From contig CP012388.1 of assembly GCA_001708385.1 (NCBI GenBank), positions 310,001 through 374,000 of the forward strand: a stretch of 64,000 bases of DNA. Reading direction: 5' to 3'. Below, one piece after another: positions 8,925 through 16,435 of this stretch. Every line of letters starts with the position of its first letter. Positions within the stretch are counted from its first letter, which is position 1. The DNA is from Flavobacterium psychrophilum (GTDB lineage Bacteria > Bacteroidota > Bacteroidia > Flavobacteriales > Flavobacteriaceae). A program made the position numbers and the translations under genes. The notes beneath the pieces are model-generated. The model saw only the letters and a list, made by a program, of their open reading frames with translations. It made no database searches and was not told the origin of the DNA.

Positions 8925-10118
8925 TTACTCGAGTTCGTCGTCTTTATCCGGTTTTATAGGGTAGTGACCAAATAGAGGTGATAATTTCCACACTTTATAG
9001 GGCTTGTAAGAGAACTTATTTGATAATGCTATAATAGCAACAGTATCTTTTTTAAGCGTAACATAGGATGATGTATTACCATGCCACCAACCGTTGTGAT
9101 AGAATAGTTTTTCACCGGTTTCCCATTCGTGCATACGTATCCCGAGTCCATAATTTTTAGTCCCTTTATGCTCATAACTGTATCCTTTAAATACTTCGTC
9201 ATAGAGTTTAGGATTCAGGAAGTTTTTACTGTATGTGGCAAGATCAAATTTCAGCAAATCGCGAGGCGTAGAATAGATGTTTTTATCGCCATATACATCA
9301 TCAAGAAAGTCAAATCCGTACAATACATTGTTTCCTTTATAAGACTGGCTCGCTGTAGCACGGTCTTTTTGGTAATCGAAAACATAAGTATTTTTCATGC
9401 CAAGCGGATCGAAAAGTATTTTTTTCATTGCATCACGATAATTCATGTGCGTTACTTTTTCAATTATTAGGGCAAGCATAGCATAATTGGTATTGCAATA
9501 GCCAAATTTCTTATCCGGTAAAAAGTAAAGATTGAATTTATGCTGTGCAAAAAGATCCAGAACATCCTGATTAGTAAGCACGCTACGATCCCAAATTTTA
9601 CGATCATCACAAAAATAGGCGTAGTTGGGTAATCCACTGCGGTGATTCAATAGCATCCTCACAGTAATATCTTCATAAGGAAATGTTGGCAGGATTGAGT
9701 TTACTTTCTGGTCCAGTTGAAGTTTTTCCCTGTCAACAAGTTTTAAGACTACAGCTGCCGTAAGCACTTTACTCACAGAAGCTATATGTATAGGTGTTTG
9801 CGAGTTTATTTCAAGTTTACTGCTTCTATTAGCGAAACCTCCATATTTTTCAAAGATTACCTTTCCATTTTTAGCAACGATAAAACCTCCGCTTAAATCA
9901 TTTCGGCTCCATAGTTTATTATAAAAATGTTCAACGCTTGCAGTTTTAGCATTAATAAATTTCTTGCTGACTTTATTCAGCTTAACATTTAACGGTGCTA
10001 TCCGTAAGACGGTGTCTTTAACTTCCTCTTTGGTATTTTCTGCCAGTTCAGATTTCTCCTTAAGGCATGAAACAAATGTAAGTGCAAATATATAGGGTAG
10101 TAATCGTAATAACTTCAT
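8925..10118 (-). CDS. Serine hydrolase (beta-lactamase / class C PBP family) lipoprotein
   Basis: A protein of about 397 residues with a hydrophobic N-terminus and a lipobox-like FVSC at Cys18, so probably envelope-anchored. The beta-lactamase-like fold shows the SxxK motif (SVSK, Ser near residue 114) inside HIASVSKVLTAA, a YCN motif in the YxN position (GYCNTNYAM), and HNGWWHG near the C-terminus in the place of the KTG box. This pattern is typical of family S12 esterases and D-aminopeptidases rather than true beta-lactamases. I chose ATG 10118 because a TATATTTG promoter element at 10140-10147 would overlap the longer start at 10142. Substrate unknown. Confidence 0.85.
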   Translation of the reverse strand: MKLLRLLPYIFALTFVSCLKEKSELAENTKEEVKDTVLRIAPLNVKLNKVSKKFINAKTASVEHFYNKLWSRNDLSGGFIVAKNGKVIFEKYGGFANRSSKLEINSQTPIHIASVSKVLTAAVVLKLVDREKLQLDQKVNSILPTFPYEDITVRMLLNHRSGLPNYAYFCDDRKIWDRSVLTNQDVLDLFAQHKFNLYFLPDKKFGYCNTNYAMLALIIEKVTHMNYRDAMKKILFDPLGMKNTYVFDYQKDRATASQSYKGNNVLYGFDFLDDVYGDKNIYSTPRDLLKFDLATYSKNFLNPKLYDEVFKGYSYEHKGTKNYGLGIRMHEWETGEKLFYHNGWWHGNTSSYVTLKKDTVAIIALSNKFSYKPYKVWKLSPLFGHYPIKPDKDDELE

Positions 10119-10139
10119 CTTTTGGTAACGGGTAAACAG

Positions 10140-10147
10140 CAAATATA
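10140..10147 (-). promoter_or_regulatory. TAnnTTTG -7 element for the serine hydrolase gene
   Basis: TATATTTG on the minus strand, 21 bases before ATG 10118. A TTTTC sequence about 21 bases further upstream could be a weak -33 box. The element decides the start codon of the gene. Confidence 0.5.
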
Positions 10148-10317
10148 ATTAAACCATAACTTTTGAAAAGCGTTTTCGTACAAGGTTAACATTAAAAAAT
10201 TTTATTTATTGCCCACAAATGCTGTAATATTTTGAACTAAAACAATTTAGCACAATATTAGATTTATACCTATATTTTAAATATGTAAGGTAACTTGTAG
10301 GAGTGGTTATATTTTTA

Positions 10318-10348
10318 TTGATGAATGCAAAAAATGGCTTATTTTTAC
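10318..10348 (+). promoter_or_regulatory. Candidate promoter of menB
   Basis: TTG at 10318-10320 is followed after 19 bases by TATTTTTA at 10340-10347, close to the TTG-N17-23-TAnnTTTG arrangement. The ATG of menB lies about 20 bases further. Confidence 0.4.
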
Positions 10349-10366
10349 GGTAAATTATTATAGAGT

Positions 10367-11209
10367 ATGAGTACTATAAACTGGACAACCGTAAAGGAAT
10401 TTGAAGATATAACATACAAAAAAAGTAATGGTGTAGCACGTATTGCATTCAACAGGCCGGACGTGAGAAATGCTTTCAGGCCAAAGACCACAGCCGAACT
10501 TTTCGAAGCTTTCCTTGATGCAAGGGAAGATACCTCTATAGGTGTAGTATTGCTTTCTGCAGAAGGTCCATCATCAAAAGATGGCATATATTCGTTCTGT
10601 AGCGGCGGCGACCAAAAGGCACGTGGTCATCAGGGCTATGTAGGCGATGATGGCATGCACCGACTTAATATACTTGAAGTACAGCGTTTGATACGCTTTA
10701 TGCCTAAAGTAGTTATAGCTGTAGTTCCCGGATGGGCGGTAGGAGGAGGGCATAGCCTTCATGTTATCTGCGATCTTACGCTTGCCAGTAAAGAGCATGC
10801 AATATTTAAACAAACTGATGCCGATGTAACCAGTTTTGATGGTGGTTACGGATCTGCTTACCTTGCTAAAATGGTAGGGCAGAAACGTGCACGTGAAATA
10901 TTTTTTCTGGGACGTAATTATTCTGCTCAGGAAGCTTATGAAATGGGAATGGTTAATGCAGTTATTCCTCATGACGAACTGGAAGATACTGCGTACTCAT
11001 GGGCTCAGGAAATACTTGATAAATCGCCAACATCTATAAAAATGTTGAAATTTGCCTTTAACCTTACGGATGATGGTATGGTAGGTCAGCAGGTATTTGC
11101 CGGTGAAGCAACCCGCTTAACATATATGACCGAAGAAGCTAAAGAAGGCCGTGATGCTTTCCTTGAAAAAAGAAAACCTAACTTTAGGGATATCAAATGG
11201 ATACCATAA
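10367..11209 (+). CDS. menB: 1,4-dihydroxy-2-naphthoyl-CoA synthase
   Basis: MenB closes the second ring of the naphthoquinone from o-succinylbenzoyl-CoA. The 280 residues form a crotonase fold: CoA/active-site segment FNRPDVRNAFRPKT near residue 28, FCSGGDQKARG near 78, the oxyanion-hole region VVPGWAVGGGHSLHV near 123-137, and DVTSFDGGYGSAYLA near 155-170. The C-terminal EKRKPNFRDIKWIP is the characteristic MenB tail. It is followed by an unusual intergenic inverted repeat and the PH-domain genes, then menA. Confidence 0.95.
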   Translation: MSTINWTTVKEFEDITYKKSNGVARIAFNRPDVRNAFRPKTTAELFEAFLDAREDTSIGVVLLSAEGPSSKDGIYSFCSGGDQKARGHQGYVGDDGMHRLNILEVQRLIRFMPKVVIAVVPGWAVGGGHSLHVICDLTLASKEHAIFKQTDADVTSFDGGYGSAYLAKMVGQKRAREIFFLGRNYSAQEAYEMGMVNAVIPHDELEDTAYSWAQEILDKSPTSIKMLKFAFNLTDDGMVGQQVFAGEATRLTYMTEEAKEGRDAFLEKRKPNFRDIKWIP

Positions 11210-11224
11210 TGTAAAAATAGTATT

Positions 11225-11268
11225 GTTTATGGTTTGCTGCTTATAACCATGAACAACAAACCATAAAC
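11225..11268. repeat. 12-bp perfect inverted repeat downstream of menB
   Basis: GTTTATGGTTTG (11225-11236) pairs with CAAACCATAAAC (11257-11268). The 20-base loop contains AACCAT (11245-11250), which can pair instead with ATGGTT inside the left arm, so two exclusive hairpins are possible. It ends 8 bases before the TTG start of the next gene. No T-run follows. Confidence 0.65.
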
Positions 11269-11276
11269 ATATACAA

Positions 11277-11804
11277 TTGGAAAATTATAGTAACGAACTT
11301 ATAAATACTGCCGGATTACCCAGATTTGAAGATGTAGAACTTACACCACTGCATCCTTCTTATCTTAAAGTGATATTACTAAATCTTGCTCTGGTATACG
11401 GTATTATTACTATAGTTGCAGGAATAGCTTTCTACTTTATAGAGGAATTACATAATTATTGGGTGCTTATTACAGCAGCGTATATAATTATTGTGGTTCT
11501 TTCTATACTACTCTCATTTATAAGTTTCAGGAACAGGGGATTTGCTTTCCGAACTCATGATACTATTTACCGCAGTGGTGTAATTAGCCTTACCACTACT
11601 ATTATTCCGCATAACAGGGTACAGCACGTAGCCATGCACGAAGGATTTATTTCCCGTTATTTTGGACTGGCATCTGTAGAAATATTCACTGCCGGTGGCG
11701 ATCAGAGCGATATAAATATTCCGGGCATTGAAAAAGAACATGCGGAAAAGATCAAACAACTTCTTATGGGTAAAATTATAAACCAGGTAGCCGATGGAGA
11801 ATAG
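11277..11804 (+). CDS. PH-domain membrane protein (YdbS-like)
   Basis: The 175-residue protein has two transmembrane helices (about residues 37-60 and 65-85) followed by one bacterial PH domain (bPH2, DUF304; about 90-165) with the typical GFAFRTHDTIYRSGVI and IPHNRVQHV segments. It probably starts at a TTG codon, since the frame has no suitable ATG. It overlaps the next gene by 11 bases, so the two are translationally coupled, as in the ydbS-ydbT pair of Bacillus, where they affect envelope stress and bacteriocin resistance. Role here inferred only from the pair. Confidence 0.8.
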   Translation: MENYSNELINTAGLPRFEDVELTPLHPSYLKVILLNLALVYGIITIVAGIAFYFIEELHNYWVLITAAYIIIVVLSILLSFISFRNRGFAFRTHDTIYRSGVISLTTTIIPHNRVQHVAMHEGFISRYFGLASVEIFTAGGDQSDINIPGIEKEHAEKIKQLLMGKIINQVADGE

Positions 11805-13296
11805 TTTCAGCCAGCCTCAGCGCCAATCTCTTATTGGTGTAGTTGTTATGTTTGCTGATACTTTTCAGGGTGCATTGCGTTCGCTTTGGCCTGTGCTTGT
11901 ACTTTGGGCTTTTAGGATAAAGGAGATAAGCAGTTTAGGTCTTTGGGTTGGAGTTAGTGTTATTTTTTGCGGTATATGCATTGTTGCCTATCTTAAATAC
12001 CTGAATTTTACTTTTTTCCTTGATGAGGAAAATGAAGAATTTGTTGTAAGTAAAGGAATATGGAATAAAAGCCGAATTGCTATACCATTGGATAAAATAC
12101 AGCAGGTTAATATTAATCAGTCACTTATACAGAAAATGATAGGGGTTCACGCTCTTGAAGTTGATACAGCAGGAAGTAGTAGTAAAGAAGTTTCTATTAG
12201 GGCAATCAAGCATGATATTGCACTTTTATTAAAAGAAAGGCTTTTAGAGACTGATAGAAAAATATCTTCAGAAGATCTAATTCAGGAAAGCACCTCAAAA
12301 AAATCTCACCCATTTATACATATAAGCCTGTTGAGTCTATTTAAAACAGGTATTACATCGAACTATACAAGAAGCTTCGCTTTACTACTGGCTTTTATAA
12401 TATCCTCGTTTCAGTTCGTTGAAGATATAATTAAGGCTGCCGGTTACGACGAAGATCCGCTTGATGATTATATAAACACAGATGTATTATTACGCTTCCT
12501 TACATTTATTATCGTTGGGATCATGATAATAACGCTTATAATAAATCTTGTCAGAACAATCGTGAGATATTATGACTTTAAGATCACAAAACAGAAAGAT
12601 TCATTACTGTTATCATACGGATTGATAAATACCAAAAACACCATCCTGAGGCCAAATAAAGTTCAGATAGTTACTATCGGTCGCAATTTTTTTCAAAAGA
12701 AATTCAATATTAACGATCTTAAAATACGTCAGGCATCAGGTGTAGAAGCTAATGATAGAGATCAGAAGAAAACTGCAATTGAAATTCCTGGCTGTAGTGA
12801 TGAAGAAAAAAGTGTATTGCTCGAATTTCTATTAGGAAAGATCCCGGAAAAGGGCATTGCATTGAAGCCGAGTATGAGAAAGATAATAATGGAATTATTA
12901 CAGTTTATTATTATTCCGCTTTCAATATATTTCGCTCTTGCATATTTCGCTTTTCCCTCAATCAAAGAATATATCATTTTCCTTCCCTTGTATGTCGCTT
13001 TTTCATCAACACTGATATATTTTGGATTCAGGCACAGCAGGTTGTTTGTGAATGATGATTTCATTATAAAACAAAGTGGCGCCTGGGATATTGATAAGGA
13101 ATTTATAGCACCAAATAAAATACAAACCATTTCTATAAAGCAATATTTTTGGCATAAAGGCTCGAATATTGGAATAATTACGCTACACACAGCAGGAGGC
13201 ACATTATCATTTGGTCTCGCTGATTATACCCATCTTAAACAATTGGTTAATTACTGGTTATACCAAGTTGAAACAGGAACAAAACACTGGATGTAA
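11794..13296 (+). CDS. PH-domain membrane protein (YdbT-like)
   Basis: The 500-residue partner of the preceding gene contains three PH (bPH2) repeats separated by transmembrane pairs. The first repeat is at about residues 70-145 (IPLDKIQQVNINQSLIQKMI), the second about 265-345 (LRPNKVQIVTIGRNFFQKKF) and the third about 415-490 (IAPNKIQTISIKQYFWHKGS). Paired helices lie near 25-70, 195-250 and 370-410. Each repeat keeps the N-K/R-x-Q core that marks the family. The start overlaps the upstream gene. Function unknown beyond a likely envelope role. Confidence 0.8.
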   Translation: MENSFSQPQRQSLIGVVVMFADTFQGALRSLWPVLVLWAFRIKEISSLGLWVGVSVIFCGICIVAYLKYLNFTFFLDEENEEFVVSKGIWNKSRIAIPLDKIQQVNINQSLIQKMIGVHALEVDTAGSSSKEVSIRAIKHDIALLLKERLLETDRKISSEDLIQESTSKKSHPFIHISLLSLFKTGITSNYTRSFALLLAFIISSFQFVEDIIKAAGYDEDPLDDYINTDVLLRFLTFIIVGIMIITLIINLVRTIVRYYDFKITKQKDSLLLSYGLINTKNTILRPNKVQIVTIGRNFFQKKFNINDLKIRQASGVEANDRDQKKTAIEIPGCSDEEKSVLLEFLLGKIPEKGIALKPSMRKIIMELLQFIIIPLSIYFALAYFAFPSIKEYIIFLPLYVAFSSTLIYFGFRHSRLFVNDDFIIKQSGAWDIDKEFIAPNKIQTISIKQYFWHKGSNIGIITLHTAGGTLSFGLADYTHLKQLVNYWLYQVETGTKHWM

Positions 13297-13329
13297 ATCC
13301 TCTAAAAATAAAATAAGATTTAGATTAAA

Positions 13330-14232
13330 ATGTCAAATACAAAAGCATGGCTTCAGGCCGCACGTTTAAGAACACTTCCCTTATCAGTTTCAGGAATACT
13401 AGTAGGTTGTTTCTATGCCTTTTCGCAAGGGCTTGTCAATTATGCAATACTTGGTTTTGCATTACTGACAACATTAGGATTGCAAGTGCTTTCTAATTTT
13501 GCTAATGATTATGGCGACGGTGTAAAAGGTACAGACAATGAAAACAGAATTGGCCCACAACGTGCCATACAAAGCGGTGCTATTACAGTACAGGCAATGA
13601 AGAAAGGAATTGTATTTACATCAGCTCTAACGCTGGTTGCCGCAATCATACTTATCTATGTTGCATTCGGGAAAGATAATTTTGGATATTCGTTATTTTT
13701 CTTTGTTTTAGGTATTGCGGCAATAGCGGCAGCAATCAAATATACTGTAGGGAATTCCGCCTATGGTTACAGAGGATTAGGTGACGTGTTTGTGTTTATC
13801 TTTTTTGGTTTGGTAAGCGTTATAGGATGTTATTTTCTGTTCGCTAAACACGTAGACAATCTTGTAATATTTCCTGCAATAACTGTAGGTCTGCTGAGTG
13901 TTGCAGTACTAAATCTTAACAATATGCGTGATCAGATTTCTGATGCATTATCAGGCAAGAATACCCTTGTGGTAAAAATGGGATCGAAAAAAGCTAAAAT
14001 ATACCATTACAGTATAATTATTGCAGCATTGTCATTAACACTGTTATTTGCGATACTTTCTAACTTTAAACCTGTACAATATCTTTTTCTTATCGCATAT
14101 ATTCCCTTTATACTGCATATTAAAACAGTGGTTAGAAATACAGTTCCACGTGACCTTGATCCGGAACTTAAAAAAGTAGCGTTGGGAACTTTTTTTCTTT
14201 CTGTGTTGCTTTGTATAGTATTGCAGTTTTAA
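13330..14232 (+). CDS. menA: 1,4-dihydroxy-2-naphthoate polyprenyltransferase
   Basis: MenA attaches the polyprenyl tail to dihydroxynaphthoate in the inner membrane. The 300-residue protein is a UbiA-superfamily enzyme with eight to nine predicted helices. The first Asp-rich substrate motif appears as NFANDYGDGVKGTDNENR near residues 56-74, followed by GPQRAIQSGAIT, which is typical of MenA. The second conserved loop is LNLNNMRDQISDALSGKNTL near 195-215. It starts 33 bases after the PH-domain gene, so it may be in the same transcript. Confidence 0.93.
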   Translation: MSNTKAWLQAARLRTLPLSVSGILVGCFYAFSQGLVNYAILGFALLTTLGLQVLSNFANDYGDGVKGTDNENRIGPQRAIQSGAITVQAMKKGIVFTSALTLVAAIILIYVAFGKDNFGYSLFFFVLGIAAIAAAIKYTVGNSAYGYRGLGDVFVFIFFGLVSVIGCYFLFAKHVDNLVIFPAITVGLLSVAVLNLNNMRDQISDALSGKNTLVVKMGSKKAKIYHYSIIIAALSLTLLFAILSNFKPVQYLFLIAYIPFILHIKTVVRNTVPRDLDPELKKVALGTFFLSVLLCIVLQF

Positions 14233-14270
14233 ATCTATAATTTCCAAAAACACACATTAAAATTAAATCT

Positions 14271-14948
14271 ATGAAAATCACATTTTACGGCCACGCGAGC
14301 CTTGGTATAGAAGTTGGAGGCAAACATATTATTGTTGACCCGTATATTACTGCTAACGAAAAAGCGAAACATATTGACATTATGCAGCTTAAAGCTGATT
14401 ATATCTTTATTACACACGCTCATGGCGACCATATCCTCGATGTTGAGGCTATCGCTAATAATACAGGAGCTACAATTGTTTCTAATGCAGAAATTACAGG
14501 CCACTATGAAAAGAAAGGCTTTAATGTACACCCAATGAATCATGGTGGAAGCTGGAACTTTGACTTTGGTAAGGTAAAGTATGTTGTAGCACATCACTCA
14601 AGCTCTTTCCCTGACGGAAGCTATGGAGGAAACCAGGGCGGCTTTGTTATAGAGGGTGAGCATAAGAACATTTATATAGCAGGAGATACAGCGGTAACTT
14701 TCGATATGAAACTTATACCGATGCGAACTAAGTTAGACCTTGCAATTCTTCCGATAGGCAGCAACTTCACTATGGATGTGGAGGATGCTATCATTGCTGC
14801 CGAATTCTTAGAATGCGATAAAATCCTTGGTTATCATTATGATACTTTCGGTTACATTGTAATTGATCACGAAGATGCAGTTAAAAAATTCTATGATAAA
14901 GGTAAAGATCTTATGCTTCTTGAAATCGGAGCGTCTATAGAACTATAA
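14271..14948 (+). CDS. UPF0173 family metal-dependent hydrolase
   Basis: The 225-residue protein has a metallo-beta-lactamase fold of the UPF0173/UlaG-like type. Metal ligands are visible as THAHGDHI near residues 49-56, a His in VVAHHSSSFPDG near 105, GDTAV near 140-144 and GYHYDTFG near 186. No natural substrate is known for UPF0173 proteins. It follows menA by 38 bases. Its stop codon is only two bases from the left inverted repeat of the four-helix-bundle cassette, which separates it from menC. Confidence 0.88.
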   Translation: MKITFYGHASLGIEVGGKHIIVDPYITANEKAKHIDIMQLKADYIFITHAHGDHILDVEAIANNTGATIVSNAEITGHYEKKGFNVHPMNHGGSWNFDFGKVKYVVAHHSSSFPDGSYGGNQGGFVIEGEHKNIYIAGDTAVTFDMKLIPMRTKLDLAILPIGSNFTMDVEDAIIAAEFLECDKILGYHYDTFGYIVIDHEDAVKKFYDKGKDLMLLEIGASIEL

Positions 14949-14950
14949 TA

Positions 14951-14983
14951 TAATTATGAATTACGAATTTTAAATTACGAATT
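14951..14983 (+). repeat. Left inverted repeat of the four-helix-bundle cassette
   Basis: AATTATGAATT (14952-14962) and AAATTACGAATT (14972-14983) are the reverse complements of 15344-15354 and 15330-15341. AATTACGAATT also occurs twice directly within this arm (14959-14969 and 14973-14983). Confidence 0.75.
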
Positions 14984-14984
14984 C

Positions 14985-15338
14985 ATGAAGGCAGACAATG
15001 TCATTCAGATAAAAAGTTATGCGTTTGCTATCAGAGTTGTAAATGTCTATAAATATTTGACATCTGAGAACAATGAGTATGTTTTATCTAAGCAACTTTT
15101 GAGATGTGGTACTTCTATCGGAGCCAATATAGAAGAGGCTATTGGTGGACAAAGTAAAAAAGACTTTATTGCTAAGCTCGCAATTTCCTATAAAGAAGCA
15201 AGGGAGGCACATTATTGGATTAGAATATTAAAAGATACCGATTATTTAAGTCAGGAGCAAAGTGCAAGTTTACTGAATGATGTTGATGAACTTCTTCGAA
15301 TAATTGGAACTATTCAGAAAACTATGCGTAATTCGTAA
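14985..15338 (+). CDS. Four-helix-bundle protein of the 23S rRNA intervening-sequence protein family
   Basis: The 117-residue protein matches the IVP/bAvd-like four-helix-bundle family: a run of amphipathic helices with the family core SKQLLRCGTSIGANIEEA near residues 38-55 and KEAREAHYWIRILKDTDYL near 69-87. In 23S rRNA intervening sequences the same kind of gene sits in the loop of an RNA stem that is cut out. A related protein (Avd) serves retroelements of the diversity-generating type as an accessory factor. Here it lies between a hydrolase gene and menC and is flanked by inverted repeats; its last codons are part of the right repeat. The function of this copy is unknown. No reverse transcriptase is nearby. 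Confidence 0.85.
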   Translation: MKADNVIQIKSYAFAIRVVNVYKYLTSENNEYVLSKQLLRCGTSIGANIEEAIGGQSKKDFIAKLAISYKEAREAHYWIRILKDTDYLSQEQSASLLNDVDELLRIIGTIQKTMRNS

Positions 15339-15355
15339 TTTGAAATTCATAATTT
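15328..15355 (-). repeat. Right inverted repeat of the four-helix-bundle cassette
   Basis: AATTCGTAATTT (15330-15341) and AATTCATAATT (15344-15354) pair with the left arm. Together they give 23 base pairs interrupted by a 9-base versus 2-base internal loop. The repeat ends 6 bases before the ATG of menC. Confidence 0.75.
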
Positions 15356-15361
15356 ATAAAA

Positions 15362-16396
15362 ATGGTTGCTAAATACAAAAAATACGTTCTTGACTTTAAG
15401 CGTGCAAGCGGTACATCCCGCGGGGTGCTTACGCAAAAAGAAACCTGGTTTATTATTCTTGAAAAAGATGGCAAACAAGGGATAGGGGAGTGTGGTATAT
15501 TACGATCATTAAGTATTGATGACAGGCCGGATTATGAAGATCAGTTGAAATGGACCTGCGATAATATTCATTTAGGCGAAGATCAATTATGGGAGGCGTT
15601 AACAGAATTCCCTTCGATTCAGTTTGGAGTAGAAATGGCCTTTCAGTCATTAAAATCAGATTCTCCATATTTGCTTTTTCCTTCGGATTTTACAGATGAT
15701 AAGAAAGAAATTGCCATAAACGGACTGGTTTGGATGGGTGAAAAAACCTATATGAAGCAACAAATTGAAGAAAAGCTGCAACAGGGATTCAACTGCATTA
15801 AATTAAAAATAGGTGCTATCGATTTTCAGAATGAGCTTGATCTTTTGGCGTTTATTCGTGAGCACTTTTCTGCAGAAAAGATAGAAATTCGTGTAGACGC
15901 TAATGGTGCTTTTACTTCTAATAACGCTTTATATAAATTGAATCAATTACATAAATATCAATTACATAGTATTGAACAACCTATAAAGCAGGGGCAGACT
16001 GAAGCCATGGCAGGATTGTGTAAAGTTACTCCTTTCCCAATCGCCTTGGATGAAGAACTGATAGGTGTTTTTGGTTACGAGAACAAGAAACGATTGTTAG
16101 AAGATATACAACCCCAATACATCATTTTGAAGCCAAGCCTTGTTGGCGGTTTCCGAGGATCCAAGGAGTGGATAGAACTGGCAGAAAAACTTAATATTGG
16201 ATGGTGGATAACATCTGCACTGGAAAGTAACATCGGACTAAATGCCATTGCGCAATGGACATACCTCCAAAATAATCCTATGCCACAGGGGTTGGGAACC
16301 GGTGCATTATACACCAATAATTTTGATTCTCCATTAGAAGTTAAAAACGGAAAACTATTTTATAACCCAGATATTAACTGGAATGTAAATCTTTAA
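15362..16396 (+). CDS. menC: o-Succinylbenzoate synthase
   Basis: MenC dehydrates SHCHC to o-succinylbenzoate in menaquinone synthesis. The 344-residue enolase-superfamily protein shows the N-terminal capping domain (GIGECGILRSLS) and a barrel domain. The catalytic Lys lies in CIKLKIGAIDF near residue 140, metal ligands in IRVDANGAF (Asp near 178), SIEQPI (Glu near 203) and ALDEELIG (Asp/Glu near 228), and the second Lys in YIILKPSLVGGF near 255. The ATG follows directly after the inverted repeat of the inserted cassette, so any promoter or processing in the cassette could affect its expression. Confidence 0.93.
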   Translation: MVAKYKKYVLDFKRASGTSRGVLTQKETWFIILEKDGKQGIGECGILRSLSIDDRPDYEDQLKWTCDNIHLGEDQLWEALTEFPSIQFGVEMAFQSLKSDSPYLLFPSDFTDDKKEIAINGLVWMGEKTYMKQQIEEKLQQGFNCIKLKIGAIDFQNELDLLAFIREHFSAEKIEIRVDANGAFTSNNALYKLNQLHKYQLHSIEQPIKQGQTEAMAGLCKVTPFPIALDEELIGVFGYENKKRLLEDIQPQYIILKPSLVGGFRGSKEWIELAEKLNIGWWITSALESNIGLNAIAQWTYLQNNPMPQGLGTGALYTNNFDSPLEVKNGKLFYNPDINWNVNL

Positions 16397-16402
16397 TAAA
16401 GA

Positions 16403-16430
16403 AAAGGCGGTAACATTTATTACCGCCTTT
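16403..16430. terminator. Bidirectional intrinsic terminator
   Basis: The 11-bp stem AAAGGCGGTAA / TTACCGCCTTT with a 6-base loop lies between the converging menC and acyl-CoA dehydrogenase genes. T-rich sequence follows on both strands. Confidence 0.85.
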
Positions 16431-16435
16431 AAATT

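Noticed and set aside
9129..9470. Open frame of 113 codons on the plus strand opposite the serine hydrolase gene
   Set aside because: Shadow of the hydrolase coding sequence, with no recognisable domain.
8925..10118. Antibiotic-hydrolysing beta-lactamase
   Set aside because: The SxxK and YxN motifs are present but HxG replaces the KTG box and the layout is that of esterase or peptidase family S12.
14985..15338. Diversity-generating retroelement accessory (Avd) gene
   Set aside because: No reverse transcriptase, template repeat or variable repeat lies near; the flanking inverted repeats suit an IVS-like element better.
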